Assembly (NCBI RefSeq): GCF_900113415.1
Contig: NZ_FOPH01000020.1
Coordinates: 1-59,056 of the forward strand
Reading direction: 5' to 3'
From: Oribacterium sp. WCC10
Lineage (GTDB): Bacteria; Bacillota; Clostridia; Lachnospirales; Lachnospiraceae
DNA: 59,056 nt
Part shown: positions 15,254 through 22,647 of the stretch, piece after piece
Layout: every line of letters begins with the position of its first letter
Position numbering within the stretch: the first letter of the stretch is position 1
The notes under the pieces: model-generated
The model's database searches: none
The model's input: only the letters and a program-made list of their open reading frames with translations
Told to the model about the DNA's origin: nothing
Made by a program: the position numbers and the translations under genes

Positions 15254-15256
15254 CAG

Positions 15257-15418
15257 ATTTGTCACGTGAAATCCATAGTTCTCCTGCACCCATTCCTCTA
15301 TCTCTTTGTATGTTGCCTTAGCTTCTGCACTTGTAAGATCAAGCTCGTCCATATCTACCTTTACGTTGATATGATGCTTTGCTTCATGTAGTTTGGACAA
15401 TAAGCATACCGTCTCCAC
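15257..15418 (-). pseudogene. RlmD-like accessory domain ORF, 5' part
   Basis: 54 codons (ETVCLLSKLHEAKHHINVKV, DELDLTSAEAKATYKEIEEW, ending HVTN) up to the IS110 junction. The methyltransferase body normally upstream of this domain is absent: the frame begins at GTGGAGACGG with no RlmD sequence before it. So the domain was already a fragment before the insertion. The bases AAGTGGAGAC at its start equal the end of the structured repeat, which may be chance. Confidence 0.8.
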
Positions 15419-15450
15419 TTGCCTTTAGACATACCACTAATAGCAATAGT

Positions 15451-15540
15451 ATGAGATACAAATTCGATAAAGTTCTGGCTGAATCAGAGATATGGGGCAA
15501 CGAATACATACAATATATGAAAGCTAATCATATGCTGTGA
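15451..15540 (+). CDS. Small ORF (29 aa) ahead of a strong terminator
   Basis: ATG at 15451, 29 residues (begins MRYKFDKVLAESEIWGNEYI). A terminator follows 20 nt after the stop, which suggests that this is the end of a real transcript. No clear ribosome site and no family recognised; may be a gene remnant. Confidence 0.3.
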   Translation: MRYKFDKVLAESEIWGNEYIQYMKANHML

Positions 15541-15559
15541 TATCTTTTCACTATACAAT

Positions 15560-15593
15560 AAGCCCTCAGAAATTCATGCTCTGAGGGCTTTTC
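15560..15593 (+). terminator. Strong intrinsic terminator
   Basis: AAGCCCTCAGA pairs with TCTGAGGGCTT around a 9-nt loop and is followed by TTTTCT on the plus strand. Confidence 0.85.
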
Positions 15594-15656
15594 TCTATCT
15601 CTGAATCAGGATTCATATTTTTATTTTTTATTCAAAATAAAAAACCACAACAAAAA

Positions 15657-16319
15657 TCAAAAAAGTAAAACGAAGCTTAGGCTAAATCCAATTATGATCA
15701 TCACATATCCAAATGTTTCAAACCATCGAACAAAATGCCTTCTTATTTTTGCATCAAGCTCCGACTGCATTTCAGACGGCGATTTGGGATTATAATATAT
15801 GTCTACATACTCTCCGATCTCAGGCAAACATCTTCTACTGCCACTTGAGAATTCAGAATTACTTACATAGACTTTACTATCCACCTTGTATCGGTAGACC
15901 GGAATATAAGAGGATTTACGTTCCTGGTCTTCGGTCTTTTGTATATCAATGACCTCCCCTTTTGTACTGGCAATATAATATATATTTGCATACTCATTTT
16001 TATTTCTAAACAAAATACCTATATATGTAAATAATAATCCCATACTGAGGATGCCTATTTGTACCCAACTGAAATGGATACGTCCAAGTATAAAATGAAT
16101 TGAATATAACATTATTGCAGATAACATTACCGGTATCGATAATCTTATTATATTTAACACCCTATGTATTTTCTGAGTGTTCAATTCATCATTATCCAAG
16201 ATAGCGATTCCCAGTTTTTGTTTGTACATCATTACGATTAATATTTCCACCGCTATAATCAGTAATAATAATTTAAACCACATAGATGTAAGTAATACTC
16301 TAAAATAAATCCCCAACAT
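15657..16319 (-). CDS. Membrane protein with DUF3592-like domain
   Basis: 220 residues: about four N-terminal helices (residues ~10-105), then a soluble DUF3592-type segment (YRYKVDSKVYVSNSEFSSGS, YVDIYYNPKSPSEM) and a last helix. The pattern Y.VDG..Y...Y.P..P is typical of the family, whose role is unknown. It is followed by the + strand terminator on the other strand. Confidence 0.7.
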   Translation of the reverse strand: MLGIYFRVLLTSMWFKLLLLIIAVEILIVMMYKQKLGIAILDNDELNTQKIHRVLNIIRLSIPVMLSAIMLYSIHFILGRIHFSWVQIGILSMGLLFTYIGILFRNKNEYANIYYIASTKGEVIDIQKTEDQERKSSYIPVYRYKVDSKVYVSNSEFSSGSRRCLPEIGEYVDIYYNPKSPSEMQSELDAKIRRHFVRWFETFGYVMIIIGFSLSFVLLF

Positions 16320-16367
16320 TTACTTTTCCTTCTCTGCACTAAGCACCTGGCTAGTCTCCACATATAT

Positions 16368-16817
16368 TTACTCGCTTAATACAGTATACCCTTCATAAAA
16401 AGCGGCTATTGTCGCAGCTGTACAGATGACCACCGCACTGTATTTTAAATCGAGAAATGTCATTGTCAACGGAAAAATGAACAGTAAACATCCAGTAATT
16501 TTATTAATTACAGAATGCACAGCCACAAGCTCTTTCCGTCTGATGTATCCCATAACGATATTAAGAAGTTTTATAATCGCTATGACAGATATCCATATGT
16601 AAATCCAAACCGGAACCTCCAGTAAAGGGAGCAGCTTTATCAGGCAGACCACCGTGAACACTATATCCGCGATTGTATCCAATCGAGAACCCAGTTTACT
16701 GACAGTACCTGTTTTCCTTGCCACCGCACCGTCAATCATATCTGAGATTCCGGCAGCGATATACAACAAATAGAATACGGGAGTAAAGACCGGGCAGCCT
16801 ATCATCTGCTTTTTCAT
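16368..16817 (-). pseudogene. CDP-alcohol phosphatidyltransferase paralogue, N-terminus replaced at the IS91 side
   Basis: Residues ~8-149 closely follow the enzyme at 6393 (CPVFTPVFYLLY, DMIDGAVARKTG, GSRLDTIAD, VAVHSVINKITGCLL). The catalytic motif is complete, but the first ~15 residues of the family (RITGFRVLISIALL type) are gone; the sequence joins unrelated DNA near 16805 next to the IS91 region. It may still fold, so 'pseudogene' is a judgement. Confidence 0.65.
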
Positions 16818-16857
16818 CAGTTAATTGTTAAATCGTTAAGGAAAGAATCGAAGATGG

Positions 16858-16908
16858 TGCAAACGAAAAAGCAGCATGCGCTTTTCGATAACTGCCCTTT
16901 CGTTTGCA
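16858..16908. other. Hairpin in the transposase-distal end of the IS91 element
   Basis: TGCAAACGAAA pairs with TTTCGTTTGCA (11 bp) and GCAG with CTGC inside. Subterminal hairpins mark ori/ter ends of IS91-type elements. A 68-codon ORF spans it (16836-17042) but has no recognisable product. Confidence 0.5.
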
Positions 16909-17106
16909 TCAATTTCGATTTTTCCTGGTTGAACAAAGCGCGTCCGGGTTGCCTGTATATATGGACTTTCAATCAGACCGCTTTTGCTCAGAGTGTAGCA
17001 TGGATTCTCTGATAAATGTACTGTTTTGTACAAGAAAACCACGATGATCGCATCAGAAATAAGCCTTTAAAAGGCTTCACATAGATCCGTATTCTGTTTC
17101 AAAGTA

Positions 17107-18282
17107 TCAGCAGAGCAGATGCGGCTCTGGCCGGAACAAAGACGGATCAGCACCTATTGGAATGATCCTTCCGCCACAGGATGAACATTTACAGACATCC
17201 TTGTTATAGAGAAGCCGGATGATCGCCGGGGCATCCAGATCCTTCAGTCGGGACAGATACTTTTTGCAGCCAAGAAGGTTCCTGCACAGAGTAATCTTAC
17301 GATTCTTGTTGCGTGAAGACAGAAGCCCATAGTGACGTATCCGGACAAACCTCTTGGGCGGGACATGCATCAGGAAGCGGCGGATGAATTCTTCACCGGT
17401 GATGGTGACTTCTTTCCATTGTCCCTGGTTTTTGTAGTCTTTGGCAGTAAAGGTAACCGTGCTGTCCGTCATGCTTTTAATACGGTAGTTGCTGATCGCG
17501 ATCCGGTGGGTATACTTCCCAAGATATTTGATAACGGACTCTGCGCCATCAAACGGTTTCTTGCAGTAAGGGATCCACTCTTTTTTATAACAGGAGTCCA
17601 GCAGTTCCTTGAACGCATAGTGGTTTTTGAAGCATTCCGCCTTGCCATAAAATTCAAGCTTTCCATCTTCCCAAAGGTTCTTCAGTTCCGCAAGATACTT
17701 TCCGCGGAAAAGGCGTGAAACGACCCGGATGGGAAGAAAGAAATCTTCCCCGTTGTCTTTCCAATGGTTTTGGGGATCAAGACCACCGCCAAGGACAACG
17801 GCATGGATGTGGGGATGGAAGTTCATTTCACTCCCCCAAGTATGGAGAATGCAGATATACCCGATGTCTGCACCGAGATATTTGATGTCGGAAGCCAGTT
17901 CCCGCAGTGTATCGGAAGATGCGTGATACAGAGCATCATACAGAAGTTTCTGATTGCTGTAGATGACTGGATTCAATTCCTCCGGAACAGTGAAGACTAC
18001 ATGGAAGTATGGCGCTTCCAGTACATCTTCCCGACGGGCGTCCACCCATTTTTCCTTCGGGAACTCCTGGCACATGGGACAGCACCGGTCGCGGCAGGAA
18101 TTATAGTGGACGGAAATACAGCCGCATTCTTCACACACACTTACGTTGACGCCAAAAGCACCTGTTTTGCAGTTCCTGATGTGATAAGCTGCTTTTCGCT
18201 GAGCCGCGGAGAGTTCATGAGTTTTCGTGTACTCAGGATAAAAGCGATTGAACACATCCTGAATTGTACAGGCGGCGCTCAT
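17107..18282 (-). CDS. IS91-family HUH transposase
   Basis: 391 residues. N-terminal zinc-binding domain (C..CGC, C..RCCPMCQ at ~45-75). HUH motif in MNFHPHIHAVVLGGG (~155). Catalytic region with tyrosine in KYLGKYTHRIAISNYRI (~262) and RHYGLLSSRNK. A second Cys4 cluster near the C-terminus (CKCSSCGG). Full length for the family. Confidence 0.95.
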   Translation of the reverse strand: MSAACTIQDVFNRFYPEYTKTHELSAAQRKAAYHIRNCKTGAFGVNVSVCEECGCISVHYNSCRDRCCPMCQEFPKEKWVDARREDVLEAPYFHVVFTVPEELNPVIYSNQKLLYDALYHASSDTLRELASDIKYLGADIGYICILHTWGSEMNFHPHIHAVVLGGGLDPQNHWKDNGEDFFLPIRVVSRLFRGKYLAELKNLWEDGKLEFYGKAECFKNHYAFKELLDSCYKKEWIPYCKKPFDGAESVIKYLGKYTHRIAISNYRIKSMTDSTVTFTAKDYKNQGQWKEVTITGEEFIRRFLMHVPPKRFVRIRHYGLLSSRNKNRKITLCRNLLGCKKYLSRLKDLDAPAIIRLLYNKDVCKCSSCGGRIIPIGADPSLFRPEPHLLC

Positions 18283-19127
18283 GCTTCACCGCCTTTATGC
18301 AGGTCATAAGGACTGCGGATTCCAAGAAGGCTCTTGTTGCTGACATGGATATAGACTTCTGTCGATTTTGGATCCACATGTCCAAGCAATGCCTGGATGT
18401 ATTTAATGTCAACACCATCCTCAAACAGATGGCTGGCAAAGCTGTGGCGGCAGCAATGACTGGTTACATGTTTTGTAATACCGGCTCTTTCTGCACTTTT
18501 CTTGAAATACTGATTGATGCTGTTCTTGTCAAGATAAGTTCCGGTCCATGAGCTTGGGAAAAGAATGTCTCTGGGCTTGCCACACTTAAACCAGTATTCG
18601 GTCAGTAAATCAAGGTTGCGATCAGAAAGAATCGTATATCGGTCCCGTCGGCTCTTGCTTTCGCGGACATGAATGGTTCTGTTAGCTCGGGATATATCGT
18701 CATAATGAAGATGTACGACTTCAGACACTCTCAGGCCGGAAGAATACATGGTGGCAATAATCGCTTTGTGTTTAAGGTTGGGCGTATGATCAATAATGCT
18801 CTGTATTTCATCCCTTGAAAGAACAGTAGGCAATGAGCGGTCAAGCTTCATCCTGGGAATGTCTTCATCGTCCCAATTCATCTTAAGAATTCGCTTATAG
18901 AAAAAACGGATAGATGAGTAATAGTGGTTATAGGTTTGCGGTGCCAGTCCACCTAGCCGCTTTTCTGTCAGGAATGCATCAACATCATCCGTCTTTAGGG
19001 CAGAGACATCTTTATTTACAGTGCGCAGGAAGTAGTCTACGGAATTGCAGTAAGCGTTGATAGTATTTTCTTTTAAGTTCCGCTTTTTCGCTTCGTTGCG
19101 GATCTGGGTAAAAATATCTTCGTACAT
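18279..19127 (-). CDS. Tyrosine recombinase paired with the IS91 transposase
   Basis: 282 residues: SAM-like N-terminal core-binding domain (1-85), then the catalytic domain with Arg in SSGLRVSEVVHL, HCCRHSFASHLF (HxxR), GH in LLGHVDPKST and nucleophile Tyr in EVYIHVS. ATGA overlap with the transposase start indicates coupled translation. Partner recombinases are common in this IS91 subgroup. Its ribosome site lies in a hairpin (see 19133). Confidence 0.95.
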   Translation of the reverse strand: MYEDIFTQIRNEAKKRNLKENTINAYCNSVDYFLRTVNKDVSALKTDDVDAFLTEKRLGGLAPQTYNHYYSSIRFFYKRILKMNWDDEDIPRMKLDRSLPTVLSRDEIQSIIDHTPNLKHKAIIATMYSSGLRVSEVVHLHYDDISRANRTIHVRESKSRRDRYTILSDRNLDLLTEYWFKCGKPRDILFPSSWTGTYLDKNSINQYFKKSAERAGITKHVTSHCCRHSFASHLFEDGVDIKYIQALLGHVDPKSTEVYIHVSNKSLLGIRSPYDLHKGGEA

Positions 19128-19132
19128 AAAAA

Positions 19133-19177
19133 CCTCCTTGATAGTATTGCCTGCAGATACAACTACCTATCAGGAGG
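19133..19177 (-). promoter_or_regulatory. Hairpin that can hide the recombinase ribosome site
   Basis: Minus strand: CCTCC-TGATAG upstream pairs with CTATCA-A-GGAGG, the Shine-Dalgarno of the recombinase, with one bulged base. In the folded mRNA the AAGGAGG would be closed, limiting recombinase and, through coupling, transposase synthesis. Confidence 0.6.
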
Positions 19178-19336
19178 TGCGTTGGCATCATAATTCCGAT
19201 TGCGGAAGACGCCTGTAAATGCTATTGTTTTCATAGGCAGTGGGGCTTTCCGTATTCAGTTGTTTGGTGTGGTAACTTAACAATACCGAATTACGAAAAG
19301 AACTTCCACTGCTTTTTATTTGTCAATAAAGTAAAA

Positions 19337-19368
19337 CTGCGCCACAGCCCTGGCAGGCCATCGCGCAG
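19337..19368 (-). terminator. Terminator after the GNAT gene, or IS91 end hairpin
   Basis: CTGCGC pairs with GCGCAG; on the minus strand TTTTACTTTA follows. It lies 21 nt after the GNAT stop. Confidence 0.5.
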
Positions 19369-19388
19369 CGATTTTGTTCAATTTGAAT

Positions 19389-19826
19389 TTAGTGTTCAAA
19401 GCCTAAGATATGGGATTTCATTTTGAAACCATACTTTTCGTACAAATGAATCGTTGGATTACCATCAACCACTTTCACTTCTATATGCTTAACATTATTC
19501 CGGGCAAACATAAGCATTGCCCAGTCCATGAGTTCTTTACCAAATCCTTTACCTCTATATTCTTCCTTTACCACCAAATAATCGAGTTTACCGCTTTCTC
19601 CATTAATATTAACTTTGCAGAAACCAATAATCTGGTTTTCAATTTCAGTGACTGCTATATAAGAATCTTTACTGCTTAATGCAGCCTCAAAAGATTTCAG
19701 AGTCTTTTCGTATGGATTCAATGGGTAGTAACCTTTAAAATTCACAGATGTTGTATTGTGATATTCTGATAACTCACGAATACAATCGTACAGCTTGCTT
19801 ACCTCATTCTGTGTTATTTCTCTCAT
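19389..19826 (-). CDS. GNAT-family N-acetyltransferase
   Basis: 145 residues, complete. Motif A LDYLVVKEEYRGKGFGKELMDW, motif B VDGNPTIHLYEKYGFKMK. IITQNEVSKLYDCI-type N-terminus. Substrate unknown. It is 10 nt from the broken GNAT-like gene upstream. Confidence 0.9.
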   Translation of the reverse strand: MREITQNEVSKLYDCIRELSEYHNTTSVNFKGYYPLNPYEKTLKSFEAALSSKDSYIAVTEIENQIIGFCKVNINGESGKLDYLVVKEEYRGKGFGKELMDWAMLMFARNNVKHIEVKVVDGNPTIHLYEKYGFKMKSHILGFEH

Positions 19827-19836
19827 GCCCCTTCAC

Positions 19837-20190
19837 CTATAGTTTTGTCAAAACCATACATTCTTCTGAATCTCTAAATCCTATTCTTTCATAAAGTGGT
19901 CTTCCCGATGCAGTTGCATCAAGACTTATTTCAGTGACACCTTTTTCCCATGTTTTCTCTATTAACAACTCAACCATCTTTTGAGCAACCTGTTTGATGG
20001 CATCATCTTTTTTTGTTACTTTTTTCTGTCCACCAAATGTTCGGGATGCATCTAAGTATCCAAAATATAATGCTTGAACATACGCCTCAATATTAGTTTA
20101 TTCCGTAAGCGTTTTATCCAAAAAATCCTTTTCTTTATTAATCGTTTTCTTGCATCGTTCGACATCCTTTTCATTAATGACTTTACTCAT
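19837..20190 (-). pseudogene. GNAT-tailed ORF interrupted by TAA
   Basis: From ATG 20190 (AAAAGGAG upstream) 30 codons are read, then a TAA at 20098-20100; the same frame continues to 19837. The last ~55 residues (ISLDATASGRPLYERIGFRD) are a GNAT C-terminus; the first ~60 (FGYLDASRTFGGQKK) do not look like GNAT. It appears to be a chimera that has also gained a stop. Confidence 0.65.
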
Positions 20191-20252
20191 ATACTTCAAC
20201 TCCTTTTCTCTTTAAAATAGTTTGTTTATGACGAATAAAACTCTTTCCCTGT

Positions 20253-21266
20253 TTAAGACTCGTGCAGTTTGTAATCAACATCTTCTTTAATTATTTCAAG
20301 CATTATTGCAGCAAATCCCGGATCAAACTGCGTTCCTGAGCCTTTTTCAATTTCATTCCTTACTACGTCCTGAGGAATGATGCCCCTGTAGCTTCTATTG
20401 CTTGTCATGGCATCATACGCATCTGCAACCGCAATGATTCTTGCCTCTTCAGGTATATCCTCTCCCGATAAGCCGTCAGGATATCCTCTGCCGTCGAAGC
20501 GTTCATGATGCCACCTGGCTCCGATTGAAAGTTTGGGCATTTCCTTAATATTCTGAAGAATCCTTGCGCCTCTTCCCGGATGTGTTTTTATCTTCTCATA
20601 TTCCTCATCCGTTAGTTTTCCCGGTTTATTTATGACGGCGTTAGGCACTCCTATCTTACCAACATCATGAAGAAGACCCATCATATAGATTTCTTCCTGC
20701 CTTTCGGATGAATAACCGGCTCTTTTTGCTATTTCTCTGGAATACTCCGCAACTCTGCTGGAATGTCCCTTTGTATATGCATCTTTGGCATCGATGGCTT
20801 CTGCAAGAGTCTGTACGATATGAAGGGACAGGGCTTCTATCTCTTTAGTCTTACTTTCAACTTCGGCATGCAGATCCCGCTGGAGTCTGATAAGTTCCAA
20901 AAGATGTCTCACCCGAAGCGTCAGAACCTCAGCTACAAAAGGCTTTCGGATGAAATCCATAGCCCCCATGGACAGCCCTGTAGTCTCAGAAAGACAATCG
21001 TCATTGGCGGTAAAGAAAATAACCGGTGTCTCTTTCTTTGAGTTCTCTTTTTCCCATATCCGAAGAAGTTTCATGGTCTCAAAACCGTCGAGATCAGGCA
21101 TTTTTATATCCAAAAGAAGCATATCGATGGTATTCTTCGAAACGTAATCCAGTAAAAGCCGGCCGCTTTTAAGACATGTAACCTTAAAACCGGCTTCCGA
21201 AAGAACTGTTTTGGCGTTCCTCAATATGATCGCATCATCATCTACAATCACTACGCGTTCTTCCAT
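20253..21266 (-). CDS. Response regulator with HD-GYP c-di-GMP phosphodiesterase domain
   Basis: 337 residues. REC domain 1-125 with acidic pocket DDD at 9-11 and phospho-acceptor Asp53 (LLLDIKMPDLDG). HD-GYP domain ~150-325: LLHDVGKIGVP, KTHPGRGARIL, HHERFDGRGYPDGL, VADAYDAM. The enzyme should break down c-di-GMP when phosphorylated. It is the last gene of the kinase/binding-protein operon, 22 nt after the binding protein. Confidence 0.95.
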   Translation of the reverse strand: MEERVVIVDDDAIILRNAKTVLSEAGFKVTCLKSGRLLLDYVSKNTIDMLLLDIKMPDLDGFETMKLLRIWEKENSKKETPVIFFTANDDCLSETTGLSMGAMDFIRKPFVAEVLTLRVRHLLELIRLQRDLHAEVESKTKEIEALSLHIVQTLAEAIDAKDAYTKGHSSRVAEYSREIAKRAGYSSERQEEIYMMGLLHDVGKIGVPNAVINKPGKLTDEEYEKIKTHPGRGARILQNIKEMPKLSIGARWHHERFDGRGYPDGLSGEDIPEEARIIAVADAYDAMTSNRSYRGIIPQDVVRNEIEKGSGTQFDPGFAAIMLEIIKEDVDYKLHES

Positions 21267-21288
21267 TCAGTATCCTTTCTTTGAAACA

Positions 21289-22605
21289 TTATTTATCCCA
21301 TAAACTACCGTATGCACCTATCGCCTCATCCACAGTCATGATACCGTTTGCAACCTTATAGGCAGCTGCACGAAACTCTTTGTTTACAGCATCATTAAGA
21401 CCGGTCTCCTGATAACTGAAAGCCTTATCTTCAGGAAATCCTTCAAGAGAAGAATACACTTCATCTAAAGAAAAATCATTGGTGGGAGTAATAAGACGCT
21501 TTATGGCTGCCATATTTCCCAGTTCTTTTTCTCTCATAAGGAATCTGATGAATTCATTGGTCATATCCAGATTGCTGCTGTTTTTATTTACACTGAAGAA
21601 CAGGTTTACCGCATCCAGAAAATATCCTCCATCATCCCCCAGAGGAACCACATAGAATTTATATTTAAATGGACTATTCATAAACTTTTCCGATTTACTC
21701 TCACGTTTCATGGTACCCGAAACCATATCGCCGCTTCCCAGCATCATGGGAACATCTCCTTCGAAAAAGCGCATGATGACAGCATTATAATCATCTTCTA
21801 TCTCCTCTGAACAACGATCGGGATTCAGATAACCGGAGTCCACAAAAGTCTTTAATCTAAGAAGAGCAGGGCGCATCATTTCTCCGGCGGACTTTTCCAT
21901 AGCATTAAGCTGAACCACCGATTCCGGATTTCGGATTACATTATTACAAAACATCGGAAAAGCGAAAGCATAGTACATGCCTGCAACCGTAGTACCATTT
22001 GCTCCCATAACAGGTGTTTCATATCCTGCCGCCTTAAGCTTATCACAAACATCCACCAGCTCACTGTAATTGTTCGGAACCTTAAGACCGTTCTTCTCAA
22101 AAATATCCATATTCACAAGCATTCCGTATGATCTTGTGAAAATCGGAAGCATGATTACATCTCCGTTATCCAGAGTCCACCGGGCTCCTTTACGAATGCA
22201 GTTCATATCTATCTTCAAGGCAGGATCCGAGAGAATCTCGGCATTATCCAAAATCGGATTCATTTCATCGTCATCCAGCATCCATGATGCCGTAACAAAA
22301 ATATCCGGTGCTTCATCACTCCGCAGGGCCTTTGCTATAGTATTTTCATAATCATCCAGAAAAACATAATTCAGACTTACATTTGGATAGTATTCATAGA
22401 AACGTTCAAATTCACTCTCAAGGGATTCAAAATTGGAATAACTCCCCGCAACCTTAATGGAACATGTTGTTTCAGTTGACAATCCGGGCTTAAATTCCGT
22501 ACTGTTCTCCTCCTTTTGTCCGCAGGCGGAAAAGCCCAATACCATTGCAAAAGCAGCTATCGATATCAATATCCCCGAAATCGGTCCCTTTGTTTTGACC
22601 ATCAT
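21289..22605 (-). CDS. Extracellular solute-binding lipoprotein (family 1)
   Basis: 438 residues with signal peptide and lipobox LGFSACG. The body has the ABC sugar-binding-protein layout (FYEYYPNVSLNYVFLDDYEN, APDIFVTASWMLDD, ALRLKTFVDSGYLN). No permease genes are nearby; it sits between a sensor kinase and a response regulator, so it probably serves as a ligand receptor presenting a sugar or similar solute to the kinase. That role is inference. Confidence 0.9.
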   Translation of the reverse strand: MMVKTKGPISGILISIAAFAMVLGFSACGQKEENSTEFKPGLSTETTCSIKVAGSYSNFESLESEFERFYEYYPNVSLNYVFLDDYENTIAKALRSDEAPDIFVTASWMLDDDEMNPILDNAEILSDPALKIDMNCIRKGARWTLDNGDVIMLPIFTRSYGMLVNMDIFEKNGLKVPNNYSELVDVCDKLKAAGYETPVMGANGTTVAGMYYAFAFPMFCNNVIRNPESVVQLNAMEKSAGEMMRPALLRLKTFVDSGYLNPDRCSEEIEDDYNAVIMRFFEGDVPMMLGSGDMVSGTMKRESKSEKFMNSPFKYKFYVVPLGDDGGYFLDAVNLFFSVNKNSSNLDMTNEFIRFLMREKELGNMAAIKRLITPTNDFSLDEVYSSLEGFPEDKAFSYQETGLNDAVNKEFRAAAYKVANGIMTVDEAIGAYGSLWDK

Positions 22606-22647
22606 GTTGCCTCCTCATATATAACTCTTTGTTTATACCAGATACAA

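Larger units (their letters stand above)
13598..15256 (+). mobile_element. IS110/IS1111-type insertion sequence, 1659 bp
   Basis: Ends are defined by the interrupted ORF: AG at 13596-13597 and AG at 15255-15256 flank the element and one copy belongs to the target, as expected for the core dinucleotide of IS110-family recombination. Subterminal 13-bp perfect inverted repeats lie at 13601-13613 and 15241-15253. The left non-coding end is 112 bp; the right one is 428 bp and highly structured, the arrangement of the IS1111 group. Confidence 0.9.
16830..19330 (-). mobile_element. IS91-type element with tyrosine recombinase (ends approximate)
   Basis: Two ORFs overlapping by 4 nt, tyrosine recombinase then HUH transposase, flanked by non-coding ends of ~280 and ~200 bp that contain hairpins. 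IS91-like elements move by rolling-circle replication with one-ended ends and no target duplication, so borders cannot be fixed without comparison. The left border coincides with the truncation of the CDP-alcohol transferase. Confidence 0.7.

Noticed and set aside
16836-17042. 68-codon ORF in the IS91 end
   Set aside because: No ribosome site and no family match; it spans the hairpin and probably arises by chance.
18279-19127. Tyrosine recombinase as an integron integrase for the repeat array
   Set aside because: It overlaps the IS91 transposase by 4 nt and shares its regulation; it lacks a recognisable IntI-specific insert.
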